A DNA stretch of 64,000 nucleotides, taken from contig JAGUCH010000001.1 in NCBI GenBank assembly GCA_019096065.1, positions 15,934,001-15,998,000 of the forward strand, given 5' to 3'. The position numbers and the translations under genes were made by a program. The notes beneath the pieces are model-generated. The model had not been told where the DNA came from, searched no databases, and saw only the letters and a program-made list of their open reading frames with translations. This document shows positions 1-12,929 of this stretch, one piece after another; positions within the stretch are counted from its first letter, which is position 1, and every line of letters begins with the position of its first letter. The stretch is from Paracyclopina nana. Lineage: Eukaryota > Arthropoda > Copepoda > Cyclopoida > Cyclopettidae.

Positions 1-2620
1 TTACGTGAAGAAGGTATCAAAGGGAATTGAGATGAGGTAGTCCTTGTCGATACATCCCTTGCCAATGCAATTGGATTTGGGGATAACATGATCAATGGCA
101 GAGTCAATTCTGACCCACTTGTAGACTCCAATGGCCTCCCATTTCAAGTGCGGAGCTGCAGGGGTGAAAAATGACCGTGTCTCAAAGATGTTGCAAACGT
201 AGTTATCACCAGCAACGATCTTGATCTTGTAAAACTTGCGATCCTTTGTGAATACAATATCGTCACAATATCGTGAGAGCTGGAGTCGTGGTGAATGTCA
301 CTCTGTTGTCACACTTGTGCGTCGACTTGTTCATTTGAACATTCGCCTCAGGATCTGTTTGGGCACCGACCTTGTCCCAGGCTTCAGATTGCGACTGACG
401 AAACTCAAGTTAGACTCGAACTTCAGCGAGCTCAAATGAGGCAGTCTTGAGTTTTTGCGAGCTGCGTACGTGTGATAGAACGTATGGACATTCCAGGAGC
501 AATTTTGGAGACCGAAATTGTCGAAGAACATGTCATAGTACACATTGCGGCCAAGTCTTTCAAGTTGCACTTCTGATCAATGTACATGTACATGTCATCA
601 TCAAATAATGATGCATGGACGATGAAACTGAAAGTGTACCATGTGGATAGGTAACCTTCATAAGAAATCGCCGACAAATGCTTCACCAAAGGCAAATTTT
701 CCACAAACAATGATCGAAAACAACTCCTGGCTTTTTGTAGTTGGCAAAGTTGTCAAACATAGTGCGGCAACGCCTGTTGAATTCACGAGGAATAGACATC
801 ATTTGCCAACGATTATCAAAGGATTTGTGATATCCAGTTGCGTCATGGTCAGTTTCGTGCGTTGAATTTTTTGAGGCCAAACCTATCATGAGCCGTAGCA
901 TTTGCTTACAACAGCCAGTGAAGTTGTGCATTGGTTCTAATGCCAAGTCACGAGGGATGTGGAATCCTTCCAGAAGGGCAAGAGGAGTGGCGACCATCAA
1001 TCCGGCAAGTTCGTCTTTTGAAGGCAGCTTTCACGCCATGTTTTGCAATCTGGCTGTATCCTTGAACCAGAAGTCAGTGCGCTCCTCGGAAAATTTGGTG
1101 TCAGGATGAAAGACTTGCCTGTGGTTGTAATTTTGTCCTTCAGCCTTGCAGTACAAGCACGAGAATGTGCCGCTGTGCAACTTGATACCGCTGAGTTCTG
1201 AGCGATTCGGTCGTCACCCACAACACGTCCAATTCAAACAAGTTCTCGTCAAACTCTTTGATGATCATGGCCATGATTGTGTTGGCATTGAGGCCACTCT
1301 GAGAACGGTAGATGTGCATTGCCAGCGTGTACACCGTTTGGAAGGAGGAATCACAATTTGCACCATATTTAGCTTCTCGTTTCCTGATTCGCTGAATGGA
1401 AGACCGTCCATAAACAACAGCAGAGTTCTTGACTGATGATAGCCCTCAATGTGAGAATGGCACTCCAAAGCATGGTGCCATAGAGCATTCAACTCCACAT
1501 AGCCATACTCGCTAATTTTCATGAAGTTCTTACGAGGATACTCCTTGTATGGGTACTTTTCGGCCTTCTCAATCTTGATGATTTCATTTGTTGTCAAGTT
1601 TTGGATCTCATAGTTGAAGTACACTTTTGGATTTCGATCATCTGCCAACCTCTTGTAGTGCATGATGTTAGGCAACTTTCTTGGCTCCATTTCAACTTGA
1701 CTTCTGAAGAAATCATAAAATGCCCTAGCAGCCTCGTCAGATGTGCACGTTCTTATTGCGATAGCATCATAGATGTCGAACAAAGCTTGGTTGCGTTCTT
1801 TCAATGGCAACCTCTGAGCACGTCTAGCTTGACTTTGAAGTCCTTCACTGTAAATCTGAAGCCAGCAGAATCAAAATGGTCATCAACAATGACTTCCTCA
1901 TCGACTTGAGGTTGATCAGGCTCATTTCCCGGATTACCATTATTGTCGGCACCAGGTTCTGGTGAGACCATTCTGAATAATTGGCTTGACTGAGCTGCAT
2001 CAATTGGGGGCTGTTCCTCGACCTCAGCTTCAACAAGACCACATGCCCGAGCAATGAACGTCTCATAGTCCTCAAGTTATCGTCAGTTCCCGAATCAGAA
2101 TCCTCATTGGATGACTCGTTGCAGTTATACTCCGTGGTAGCTCCGGAAGACACTTCATGGTCGCCAGTGATTTTTGTCTTAATTGATGGCGTCCTCTAAC
2201 AACTTCGCCATTGATGACGAATCCCTCCGTCTCCGGAATCACGCTGACTGAGCTTTCATAGCCAGCTGCTGCTTCGTCTTGATGAGAACATGATGCTTGT
2301 GGCTCCTTGTTGCCAATACGTGTCTTTGGTCTGACAGATGTGTCACCAGTAGGGCCAGCCGCTTGCTGAGGAGCTCTCGCCTTGTTCTTCCGTTTCTCAG
2401 GCACATCTTTCATAGGCCTACTTGGACCATCCGTCCCGTTATCGTCACTCTCCGTTAGCAAAAGGACAAGCATTGGCGAAGTTGGTGGCTTCTCTGAATC
2501 AGTTTCACTTGATTCGGTGAGCAATCCTCAAACGCTTTTCGAATCTGAGCTTGGACAACGTCAATTGCCTCCTCTTGCCTCAAGCAAATTTACAACAGGC
2601 TCCTCATGTTCACTGAAATG
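1..2620 (-). pseudogene. Decayed EnSpm/CACTA-like transposase (animal type)
   Basis: Reading the minus strand from about 2620 down to the stop codon at 1-3 gives, in order: an acidic Ser/Thr-rich N-terminus; a DGLPF motif near 1400; a HSGTFSCLYCKAEG Cys-pair motif near 1150; LLEGFHIPRDLALEPMH near 960; IPREFNRRCR near 790; a block ending YEGYLSTWYTF near 650; NVHTFYHTYAAR near 500; and a C-terminus with WEAIGVYKWVRIDSAIDHV. This order and spacing is what I know from the transposases of animal EnSpm/CACTA-like elements. The frame is broken: shifts near 1335 and 1190, in-frame stops at 1031-1033, 331-333 and about 298, so no intact enzyme is made. The left terminus of the element lies outside the window. 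It is divergent from the plus-strand gene starting at 3098, with which it probably formed one transposon. Family is recognised from motifs only. Confidence 0.75.
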
Positions 2621-3097
2621 AAATGCTTCATAAAATGAAATGCTCAAATTTAGCTAATTTTTGCACTTACGTTATGTTCTCGCATGATATCGTCAATTTT
2701 GAACGCTTCAGTTGTGATCGTCATTTTGACATCGTTCAGCTTTCACGTGATTTGATCAATGATCCGACCTCGTGCGTCGTTGGTTCAATCGCTCGTAGTG
2801 AGATTTCTGTTTCTGTCACTTGCGTTTACCAGCCATTTTCTTGCGATTTTCAATTCTTATCGGAATGGTGCAATGGCGGCGGAATCGAATTTGTTGCTGA
2901 CTGAAACGGAAATGAAAGCTGAGACAGACTACTCAGTTTCAGCAATTTCTTTTCGTTGTCAGTTTTCGTGCAATTTCACTTCAGTTTATCGTCAGAATCT
3001 AAGGAGAAACTAACTAGCGTCTTTGTTCGTTAAATTTCGCGCTTCTTTTTAACGGTCATTTTACGTTGTCAAGATCTTAACGGCTTATCACGAAGAA
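2621..3097. promoter_or_regulatory. Divergent promoter gap of the CACTA-like element
   Basis: A gap of roughly 480 bp between the two divergent transposon genes. The only open reading frames in it are short and unconserved-looking. An intercistronic position suggests a bidirectional promoter; no TATA box or initiator can be assigned with confidence. Confidence 0.35.
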
Positions 3098-6000
3098 ATG
3101 GCGAAAACAGGTAAGTGATTTGACGACGCACCAATTTAATATTTAATATAATATTTTTTTCCGCCAAAGTGCAACTCGTTAAAATTTTTCCACAAATTCG
3201 GACGTACCAAAATTAATTCTTAAAATGGAGAAGAAAAATCAAGGCAAATCAGCTGCGGAATACGATAGAGGCATTATCTGTTGCCTGGATGATGAAGTCC
3301 CCTTCACTTGGCTAAGTTTTGGCCAAAAACTGACGAGGATACTCTTTTGCCGAGGCTATGAAGCCGAAGATCGTTGTCGCCAAGAAGATCGGCGAGAAGA
3401 GATGGTCGACACCAGTATTCCTCAAGATGGAACGGAACCGTAAGGAAGGTGTACTACTTTGCTAGAGAAGAACGAGGTAAACTTATCACGATAACCTTAC
3501 TTGGCAACCCGATTGCTGAGATATTTCCACGATTTTCAGGCGTCGAGCAATTCGCTTGGACTCAGCGATCAACGATCTCAATGCTGACATGACGGTTTTG
3601 GCCAATTGAGGATCGGTGGCGATGTACAAGATGCACGTTGTTGACAACTGGTTCGAGAAAATCGAAAAAGAAGTCATGTACGAGAAAAGGGACTCGGCCA
3701 CTGACTCATTCCTGTTTCGGCCTTGGAGTTCGGTTACCACGAGATCTGGACCAAAATTGCCGTATGGCGCTGGAGCTTTGACTGATGATCAATCGGCACC
3801 TGAAATCACCCTGCCTAATCCAACTCAAAGGACTCTTCGTCCACGAACTCAGAAACAATCTGATGAGCTCGAGAGAGCCTTGGAAGAAGCAAGGAAGATT
3901 ATAGCTGAGCAAGAAACAGCTCAAAAAGCGGCGACAGCTGCAGCTACTGCAGCTGCATTAGCTGCCACAGCACCGATGGCATCAAGCGCAGCGTCTCAGT
4001 TTGGGACGACAACTGTCAGTGGCACAACAGGATCTCAGCATAGTCAATTCCCTGCCAACCCTTTTGACAACGTGTTCAGCCAGGCAACCATGATCGATGT
4101 CAGTCAGGCTCAAATTGTCAATGTGCCATCCAACCTCATTGTGTCTGCTGTTCAAACTGAATCAAGTTCTGAAGCAGGATTGTCACAGACTTTCGCCAAC
4201 ATTCCACAAGTTGGGGGCGAGATTGATTCTGGAGCGACGACTGCCTTGTCCGACGACCGCCACAACTTCACCTTTGCTCCTGGCAGCACCTCCAACCAAC
4301 AGGAGGAAGAAGAGAACGTTGTTCTTGTAAGCATTTGTAAATGGCGATAACCTTACCATGAACTTACCATGAACTGTCCTTATACTTGCAGAGATACGAG
4401 AGCACTGACGCAACTGTTTTGGTCACAAGAGAGTACTTGAAGAACACTCTCGAGGGTTTCTTTGATAGAATTCAAGCATGCATCACCGAGAGTCAAAACG
4501 TCATTCTTGACAACAACAACGAAAAGTACCGGAAGCTTGATAAGAAACTTGACAATAAGTTTGCGAATGTTCTTGTAAGTTTATTATGATATAATCATGC
4601 ATGCAGTACTCACTTCATATCTTTAATTCTTAATTGCAGGACATCAAGAGAGAAGTCAAAGGCATGAGCAACAAGCTCATTGGAGTCTCCGAACAAGTTG
4701 CCAAGGCATCTCCGCGAAAGTCAGTTTCTCTTCAGATCCAGACAAACTCACGTGGAAGATACATTCTTCTGAGACTGATCCCGTTCAATTTAATGGGAAA
4801 AGCGTGTGATGTCTTCTTTGCATCGGCGCTAGTTCAAGAACAACTCTGTGCATTTTGTCTCCCTATTTGCACAAAATGCAATTGTCGGGCATTAATTTTG
4901 CTTTGGCGAAAACTTGCGTCATCACATGCTTCACCCCCCTAGCCCGAGCCCACCTCATCTACGGAAAAGTTGACAAGTAAGTTTATTATTCAGATATAAG
5001 TCATTATTTTGTGAGAAAATTGTTAAACCAATGTCATTTTTACAGTTCCACAAAGAACTTGAAGTTCTGCAAGAGACCCCTTCCCGATGGCTTCCACAAC
5101 ATGGTCGACAAGCATCTAGTTCTTGCTGTGGAAGAGATGTTTAACTTGGCACCATTTGTACATCGCTCACACATCACTGACATGCGATCAACTTGTACCA
5201 CCACTTTCAGTACGGATCGCTCCAAGTTTTTGCAATTGGCTGCTGATTCTACCGACAGTGCCACTGAAGGAGCCATCGCGTGTTGTGACGTCGACTTTGA
5301 GTTCTACGAACATAACAAGCACCATCTCAAGAAAACGGTCCAGGTGCCAACTTTTTGCGGATCACGTCAAATACCTGATGGCCCGAGGTCAGTTCTACAA
5401 CTGCCATGAGGAACCAGAACAGTGGCAACTTCAAAGGACTTACGTCGTTGACAAGGATCACATCTTTGATGATATGAAGAAAACCTGTGGAACCGAGGAG
5501 TTGGAGATCAAAGAGGTCATCAGAAGGATCTGTGCTGCCACATTGCTTTCAAATGGATTACAAGACCCTTGAATTTGACATGGTGACCAGTGTGCCTGAG
5601 GTAGCATATTTATCTTTTATTTATGGCGATAACACAACTAAATTTTACTTCTCTAGCTCCCTGACCTCTATGCTGAAGTTGTCAACGAAATCGGCGACAA
5701 CATCAATGAGCTGCTGATTAGGTACTCCTCCGAGGGGTCAGCATACCAACCTGATGTTTTCATTGGCAACATCGCTCACAGTCCGATCAAGGCAGTCTCA
5801 AAGATCACGCCAAATCCTAAGGATGTCAAGGCAGCCACCCGATCATTGGAAAAAGGATTGCTCACTGACTCGAGGGCGACGACAAAGCAAAGGCTGACAC
5901 GGCAACCAGAAAGGCCCGTTCAAGCTGACGATAGCGATGAGGATTTCCAACCCCAAAAGAAGAAAAAGAGCCCTACTCCTGAAATCCCACCCGTAAGTCC

Positions 6001-6132
6001 ATGATATCATGATATCCAATTATCTCTTTAATAACCTTTCTCAATCATTTTCAGAGCCAACCTAGCACATCTGCTGCTGCTGAGGGACGAGCACTGGGCA
6101 GACTTACCTCTTCATCCGACGAAGCCAAATAG
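3098..6132 (+). pseudogene. Second gene of the CACTA-like transposon, unrecognised protein, broken
   Basis: Starts with a tiny exon 3098-3110 (MAKT, then GTAAGT). Further coding blocks: about 3360-3460 (KPKIVVAKKIGEKRW), about 3540-4326 (Ala-rich coiled segment near 3840-3980 and a Gln/Ser/Thr-rich region), 4392-4575, 4640-about 4790, 5046-5560, 5657-5996 and 6055-6132 (ends ...SSDEAK then TAG). Donors GTAAGC at 4327, GTAAGT at 4576 and acceptors TTGCAG at 4391 and 4640 separate several blocks. It is damaged: an in-frame TGA near 3606 separates two clearly coding stretches, and a frameshift lies near 5350. A basic DSDEDF...KKKKKS segment near 5930-5975 could be a nuclear localisation signal. 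I do not recognise the family. Divergent placement next to a transposase suggests an accessory, DNA-binding or regulatory transposon protein; this is inference. Confidence 0.5.
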
Positions 6133-8123
6133 GCCCACAAATGCACGTCAGAACAGGACGAAAATTCTATCTTGTACATATTATTAAAAAAGAAAAATTT
6201 AATATGCAATATACGTTTGCTCAATGCCAAAAAGGCCAAAAAGGCCGTTCTGCAAATAAAAGACTGTTTTTGGACAAAATCATTTTTTCATTCATTTCTC
6301 ACAAAAAAGGTAGATTTTTAATAAGATTCTCAACATATCCTCAATTTGGATCACCAGGCGCACTGGACCACTTTGGGCAATCACGTCATTTCACCATTAA
6401 GATCTCATGATAACCTGAAAAGAAAACTGATGAAAAACTCACTTTGGCAAGTCATATTTCTTAATTTTCTACGTCAGTTTTAGAACATAGAGAACGAAAA
6501 ACAATGAGATACGGACAAAAATTATGATGATAATATGACCAAGTTATCAACAAATGGCCTTTGAAAAAATTTTGTGGGGTTGGAATGCATTCAATTCTCA
6601 CTTGGAGCTGTGCGTGCAGCCCACGTGTTTAAAAGCGGCCATTTTCATAAATGCAATCCAAGCTATATAGTAAAAGATGGACCCTTAAAAAACATGACAT
6701 AATTTTTTCGCGCAAACAATGGCAAGAAAATAGGGGATTTATTAGATTTCTAATAAGATTTGGAATTCTGCCACATCATTTAGAAACTGCTGTACAATTG
6801 GCAAGATTAGGAAATCAACTATATAAACCTTCCATTGATTAAATCCTAGCTGAAACTTCAAGATATGGCTAAAAGCGCTCTTCGAGTGCAAAAAGCTAAC
6901 AAATTAAAGCCACGTTTGCGCGTTTAAATAGCCACAGGCTGCCTGTTAAAGGTCAGTCCTTTACCGGAAGCTCCAAAGGTCTCTTCTTTTTAAGCTAGTT
7001 TGTCACGAGTTTGCACTAAAACCATCATTATCATCTTGCTGGTTGGTGATGAGCGTAACCTCAAATTTTTTGTCGTAAATCGATTGACAACTTAGACGAC
7101 AATAATGATTAAGAGAAATTTGCAATTCGTGGCAATGACCCCGAAACCCATTATTTCGCGTGCAGCTGCAGCCCCAAGGTCACACTGCGAGCTTTTGGTG
7201 CTGAAGATGATTGGCCAACAATAAAGCCTGTAATTTTTCAAGGCCAGACAGCAATGGTGGTGGTGGTGAAACCTCATGTTTTCCTCGCCAAAAGAGAGAT
7301 GCTATCACACTTTTTACTACAGTACAATGCACTTTTATGACCGCCACGTCACATCGTGTCAAAGATCTGCTTGTCAAGATCACTTATGAATTGACAGTTG
7401 GCTACTTTATTTGGTGATTGAAATTGAAAGGCACTTCTTCTGCTCAGACATTTTTCGCCTTGCCAAGAAAGCTAAAAATGTGGCGGAAAAAAATAGTACT
7501 TCATCAATTCAGTATCCATAAAATAATTATAACAGCCACAGCCGCAAACAATCAATTACATATGTTAGGATAATGGTTAAAAAGTTTACTAGCACGTCAC
7601 ATCGTAAATCTTATGTCGTATTTCCTGTCTGAGTGTCTAATTCATTTTGATGTAAATTAGGCCACGAAAAAGGCTCTTCTCATAGCAGCTATTCAGAAGA
7701 GTTTGTCACTGAGAAGATGGCTGGGGTAGCAGCTCTGATATTGTGCAATATGAAATCTCATAAAATATGCCACGAGGTTGAATTACAGGGGATTCTTGTT
7801 TGTGACATGCTCCAGCATTCCTCTGACCCTTTCTTCAATCTTCAGCTCAAATCCTCCATTTTTCACCGTGTTTGCTTAAAGAATGACAACATCGCAGAGT
7901 TAATATGATGATGGTTAATTGAAAGCTCAGGAATTTTCCATTCAGCTACTTAGCAAAGGATGATGTTTTTCTAGCCTGTTAAGGTCCACAGTGCATTTTT
8001 GCAGCTGGAATAAGGGTTAAGGAACCGCTTGAGCATCATCATGCTAAGCTTTATTACGCTTTCTCCAATGGCATGTGACAAGGTTGACAAATAAATCTGA
8101 TTATTTCTTTTCTTCCTCTCCAG
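6133..8123. other. Intergenic, right flank of the CACTA-like element
   Basis: Holds the probable poly(A) signal of the transposon gene (AATAAA at about 6255) and then AT-rich DNA with no supported gene. The first coding exon of the cuticular protein at 8124 must lie in this stretch, because the 8124 exon starts mid-codon, but I could not find an ATG with a convincing donor in the needed phase. A CACTG motif at 6361 might mark the transposon end; no partner end is visible. Confidence 0.4.
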
Positions 8124-9576
8124 TTCTCCTCGCTGCCACCTCTTGCGGAGTCTTGCAGGCTAGAGTGAGTGTTTTAAAATATTTCGCATCTCCCTTATTC
8201 AACCATTATTTCATAGCCCCAGGAAGAGCCAGGCTATTTGTACGAAGTTCCTGAAAATCCCCTCGTTATTGCAAGGCCCACTCCAGCTGCCCCACCAGCC
8301 CCTGCAAATGATGAGCCCTCAGAGGCTGCCAGTGAAAGCAGACCAGACTCTCAGCAACCTCCACAGCAGCAGCAGCAGCAAGATGATAATGGAGGATCTC
8401 ACGATCACGGTCACGCACATGGGGGAGATCCATTGGACTGGCTCCGAGAATCTGTACCAGGTGACTTACTCGAATCATGGCTGGTGCCCACTTTGAAATA
8501 TACTATATTTACTGTCGTGACTATGCGAATTGCAAAACAACATATCAATCTTGATTTCAGGTGAGCCTGAGGTAGACTATCCGATTTTCGCTCAGCCCCC
8601 CGAAACGAGCTTCACTTGTGATGGCAAAGACGACGGTATGTATGCTGATGTGGAGGCCAGGTGTCAGGTGTGGCACCAATGCTTCGGTGACAGATCCTGG
8701 GCATTCCTGTGCCCCAATGGCACCATTTTCAATCAGCAGATATTCACCTGCGTCTGGTGGTTCGACTTTGACTGCTCCACCGCGGAGAACTTTTACAGCC
8801 TCAATGCTGACCTGTATGCTGGCGCACCTGAGTCAGGTGCAGATTCTGCCGCAGAAAGCAACACCTTGGACTCTCGCCCTTCGAATACACCTGTGAGGGA
8901 ACCCGCACCTGCACCTGCTAGGAAGCCTGCTCCCGCACCCATTGCACCTGCTGCACCTAAAATACCTATCGCACCAGCTCCTGCACCTATCGCACCTGCT
9001 CCCGCACCTCTCGCACCTGCTCCTGCCCCCATTGACATCCTTCCTGATACCGTACAGTATGACGACACCTATGATGATCAATACGACCCCGACGACATTG
9101 ACCCTGATCAAGCTGCACCGGCCCTAGTTCCCGCACCTGCTAACATTCCCTCCCCTGCACCTCCTCCATCCTTCGACAACTTTGCACCTTCCAGCACAGA
9201 TCTTGATCTGAGGACTGACACAGAGGCTGATAGTAGCTACCAGCAAGAAGAGGGAGATGAAGAGGGATACAACTATCCTGTGCCTGAAAATCCCCTGGTT
9301 TTGCCTGAGCGGCCTCAGGTGGCCTCTGAAAGCCGCCCTGTGGCTGTCGCACCTTTGGCCCTTTATGGTGCACCTGCTCAACCCTTCGAACTCCCACCTG
9401 ATGCTCTGCCCGCAGCCGCTCCTGCCTCAGTCGAAAGTGACGAACTTGGCCTCGCTCAGTACTCTGGAGCTAGGCAAGGCCGAAGACTGGCAAAACGAGG
9501 AAAGAAGATAGGCCAAAGGAGGAAACGTTTGAGCACCAAAGTTGAGGGTGCTCAATGGCATGCTAAACTGGCCTAG
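8124..9576 (+). CDS. Secreted cuticular protein with one chitin-binding CBM14 domain (CPAP1-like)
   Basis: Coding exons 8124-8164, 8217-8460 and 8561-9576 join in frame (introns of 52 and 100 bp, GT-AG). The first listed exon encodes the end of a signal peptide (LLAATSCGVLQA) and starts in phase 1, so a short upstream ATG exon is missing from my model. Exon 2 has a poly-Gln run and a HDHGHAHGG His-rich stretch. Exon 3 opens with a CBM14/peritrophin-A domain with cysteine spacing C-14-C-5-C-9-C-12-C-7-C and the hallmark YADVEARCQVWHQC and CPNGTIFNQQ. It continues with a Pro-Ala repeat region (about 8890-9030), an acidic part, and a very basic tail (RQGRRLAKRGKKIGQRRKR). One domain fits the CPAP1 family of chitin-binding cuticle proteins. 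The motif VPENPLV occurs both before and after the domain. About 432 residues plus the missing N-terminus. Confidence 0.85.
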
Positions 9577-9708
9577 CCTTGCTTACTGCATTCTTAAACA
9601 GAAATATGTGCAAACTCGTATGAATTGTTGTTCAACTTCTTTTTTTTCCTTTTTGGGTGTAAGTTATTTTATAGTAGCAAGCAACAAATTACCCGCGATA
9701 TGGCAGCT

Positions 9709-9714
9709 AATAAA
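9709..9714 (+). terminator. Poly(A) signal AATAAA of the CBM14 gene
   Basis: AATAAA lies 133 bases after the stop codon of the cuticular protein gene on the same strand. Confidence 0.5.
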
Positions 9715-10014
9715 TGCCCTGCAAAAAAAACCATCGAAAATCATTTTCTCATATCACCTATAGAGCAACTTAAAGTGTTTTTATACCATTTTGCAATTTG
9801 GTTCGATCGTTCATAGAATAATATGCTTCTAGCTGAGTGGATAATAATGGAGCTCAAAAGTAACTACGGTGTAGCAAATGTATTCATTTTTAATTATAGT
9901 ACAATAACTTTATGAATCAATGCCCAAGAATCGTGGTATGGTGATTTTTTACGTATAAATTAGCAATAACGGTAATTGCGGTCATCTTTTAATAATATGT
10001 GTGTGAATCGCCTT
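9715..10014. other. Intergenic gap between convergent genes
   Basis: AT-rich DNA between the plus-strand cuticular gene and the minus-strand CEP41. A TTTAAT at about 9988 (ATTAAA on the minus strand) could be the CEP41 poly(A) signal. Nothing else is seen. Confidence 0.35.
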
Positions 10015-11735
10015 TTATGAGCGTCTGCTGTTAAAGGAGGTTCTCTGTGGCCTTGGTGGGTAATAATTGACACCCATGGGCACTTGCTTGGGCTTGTGAC
10101 GGATCACAGAATCATTGTGAGCATTGGTGATCAACGATGGCAAATTGGACTGGGAGGAGCTGATCCTGGATGGCCAACCAGATCTGGCCGAAGGAGCCAT
10201 GGAAGACAACCTGGAGGTGCCAGAGGTTAGGGCCTCTTCAAGGAAGGCCTCCAAAATGTGAATTTGGTCCTCGCCGAGCATCTCGTCGAAATCATCCTCA
10301 TCATCCACATCATGCTGGAGTGGAGCCACAAGCTGGTCAGGAAACTTGATGCGAGCCACTCTGAGGCCTCCACTGAGGACGAAAACGTTGTCATAGCCTC
10401 TCTGGATCAAAATGGTGGCAAACTTGGCTGCCAAGGACTCATCCGAGTCCACAATCACGATCAGCTTGCCTTGGACGTTCTTGAACTTGAGCATGTCCTT
10501 GCTTTCGAAATTGACCGACCTGGAGATCCTGGGGGCCGGGTAGGACTTCGAGGTGACAATTCGACCTCGCTTGTAGTCATCCACATCACGAATGTCCAAG
10601 AGCAAGTAGGGACGATCCCTCTTCCTAAGCGTTTTCTGCTCAGTTTCCTGGTTCAACTCCACGGGTTTGATTTCGTGGTAGATGGGCTTTGGCGGATCAG
10701 CTGGAGGAGCATCAAGTTGGAAGGTGCTGGCGGCCTTTGTGGAGTCACTGTGATGATAGGCCCTGTCAGACATGTCATTGATGGCCCTTGGGCTCACAGT
10801 TATCTCTCCAATGCCCTAGATTTGAAAAGCGCTACTTTTAGTTCGCCTATTTTGGTCCCGTAGCATTTAGACTACGCAAGATCAAGATTTTCCGAAAATA
10901 GTCGATCGAGGGAAATTTCCAAAGCCTTTCAATCCTACGAAACATTCGTGACCTTCGACTAGTGTGATCAATAAATGGCATTTACCATTTGATTTCAAAA
11001 GTTACTGGAGAATTCCGCTAATGTTACCATTAAATTCAAAACCTACGTCAATTGCGCACAAAAATATTTAAAAGCCCACCTGCAAAAGGTTGCCCACGCT
11101 GGAAAAGTGATGGCTATGGAGGCCACCACCTCTTCTAATTTTCTTGCCTTTGAAGACAATCGAGTCGATAAGATCATCATCATCATCATCCTCTGCAGGT
11201 TGAGCCACATGCTCTTCCGGATCGATGGCACTGTCCAAGCTGTCAGCTTCGCAAGCGTCATCGACTTCTTCATGTTGGGTTTCGTTTTCTTCCCCATTCA
11301 CTTCTTCTTTAGACGGCTCTTCAGCCTTTTTCTGGAGGCTCAGCTGGTCCTCCCTAATTTGCTTGGCCAACTTCTCCGCATCTTCTTGCTGGTACTCCAA
11401 CTTGGACACTTCGAGCATCAGAGTGACCAAAGAAGTCACGGTGATCCTGCGAAATATCTCATCCGGACGAAACTTGTAGTACTGGCGGATTTCTTCCATC
11501 CTTTATACAAAATAAGACTCAATGTCATTTCGCGTAAAAATACTTAAGCTCCGATTTTCACGTTAAGAAATTGAAGAGCGATACTGATGTTAAATTACCT
11601 TTCGATATGTGTCCTCGTATTGTTACCAGTATCGATGGATGGCTTGACATTTTCGTACTTTGGATTCGGCTTGATCTTTTTGTCCAAGGGCAGAATTTTC
11701 GGCTTGGGCTTTGGTTTCATGCGTCTGACATCCAT
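10015..11735 (-). CDS. CEP41: Centrosomal protein of 41 kDa (rhodanese-like domain)
   Basis: Complete model: exons 11735-11599, 11500-11080 and 10815-10015, in frame, 452 residues; introns 98 bp and 264 bp, GT-AG. The start is the ATG at 11735, followed by a basic MDVRRMKPKPKPK. The segment NPKYENVKPSIDTGNNTRT and then MEEIRQYYKFRPDEIFRR match the N-terminal layout of animal CEP41 (NPRYQHIKSRLDTGNS...KNYRYKKDELFKR). Exon 2 carries an acidic run ending in EDDDDDDLID. Exon 3 holds the rhodanese-like domain from PYLLLDIRDVDDYKRG through LSGGLRVA at about residues 255-350. The loop where active rhodaneses have their catalytic Cys reads IVDSDES here, so enzyme activity is not expected, as in vertebrate CEP41. 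In vertebrates CEP41 acts at centrioles and cilia in tubulin glutamylation. The protein is longer than the 373-residue human one. Confidence 0.92.
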
Positions 11736-12929
11736 TTTGACGACCACTACTTTTCCTGTGTAGTACTACAGCTGCTCTGCGAAAGCAATTTAAAAAACCA
11801 AGGTATTGTGAGAGCTTTCTAGCATTCGGAACCAAAACATGCAAGCATGGTTTTGGCTGACAGGTGTTGCTTGATCAATATTGTAGCCTTGATATTTGGT
11901 CTCTCTTACCCTATACGTTGAAGGACCTTTTTGGCCGAGATAAGGATCTGAACTGAGACAGTTTGACCAAAATAGCACACTTGTCTTTGTAAAATTACCA
12001 AAGCTCGCACACGAGTACGCGCGTCATCAACGCACATTGTCATGGTCCACTGGTCAAGACCAAATTGCAGCAGACATTATTAATTAAATGCTACAACCAC
12101 ACGACTTTTTTTCCGCATCTCACACAATTATCAAAACTACAATTGAAATGTCACTCTCAATAAGGCGTTTTTTTCCATTAAAAAAAGGAACTGAAGCTAA
12201 GAAATCCTAGTTTCTCATTGTTAAGTGCTTTAGTTGTTCCTGGTTTTCACTCTATATTTTTTGAAGGTAAATACAACCATTAGTTGTGTTTCGTTTAACT
12301 TTGCATTCATTTAATGGCTTATTTACTCTTCCTGCACAATTGGTAAAAAACGAACAGTTTCCTGCTTCAAATGCAGCTTGGAATATATCCATGATTTGAT
12401 CTCTCATAAAATATCAGAAGCTTACATTGATTCCAGTCATTTTACCAAAGGTCAAGATTACATCTCAGCAGATCCGGAAATAAGAGCTTAGGAAAACATT
12501 CCACAGCAACGTATCGTACTTAGGATACCATATTCATCAATTTCACACAAGATCGATTACTAGCATAGAATGTGACACATTGTAACTGTAATTATCATCC
12601 ATTCTGGATCCTGAAATGATAAAAAATTTCCTCATTGGTCATCACATATCAGCATCAATTCGTGCGAAACATTAATGCACAACTCCCATGACGACAAACT
12701 CTAGGGGCTCTAGAGCAAGAAAATCCTGGCTAGTAGCCACTTTTTAAGAATGCCAAGCTCCACAGTGGACCAAAGCCTAATGATGATTGTTTGTCACTAG
12801 TTAGCAGTAAAGCCAAGGCCAGCAGTGATTCAAATCAAGCCGATAAGGCCGATAAATCTTAAAATTTACCGTCTGATGACGACAGTGTTCCCCACTAAGT
12901 GTTTTCGCTCCAGGCGCCAAACTGATTTT
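11736..12929. other. Intergenic, nothing recognised
   Basis: AT-rich upstream region of CEP41. No ORF, repeat or RNA gene that I can support. Confidence 0.4.

Noticed and set aside
7717..7908. ATG at 7717 (MAG|GTAGCA) as the first exon of the CBM14 gene
   Set aside because: A donor there is in phase 0, while the exon at 8124 needs an upstream exon ending in phase 1.
10258..10863. 201-codon plus-strand ORF over CEP41
   Set aside because: Antisense shadow of the CEP41 rhodanese exon, which has clear homology.
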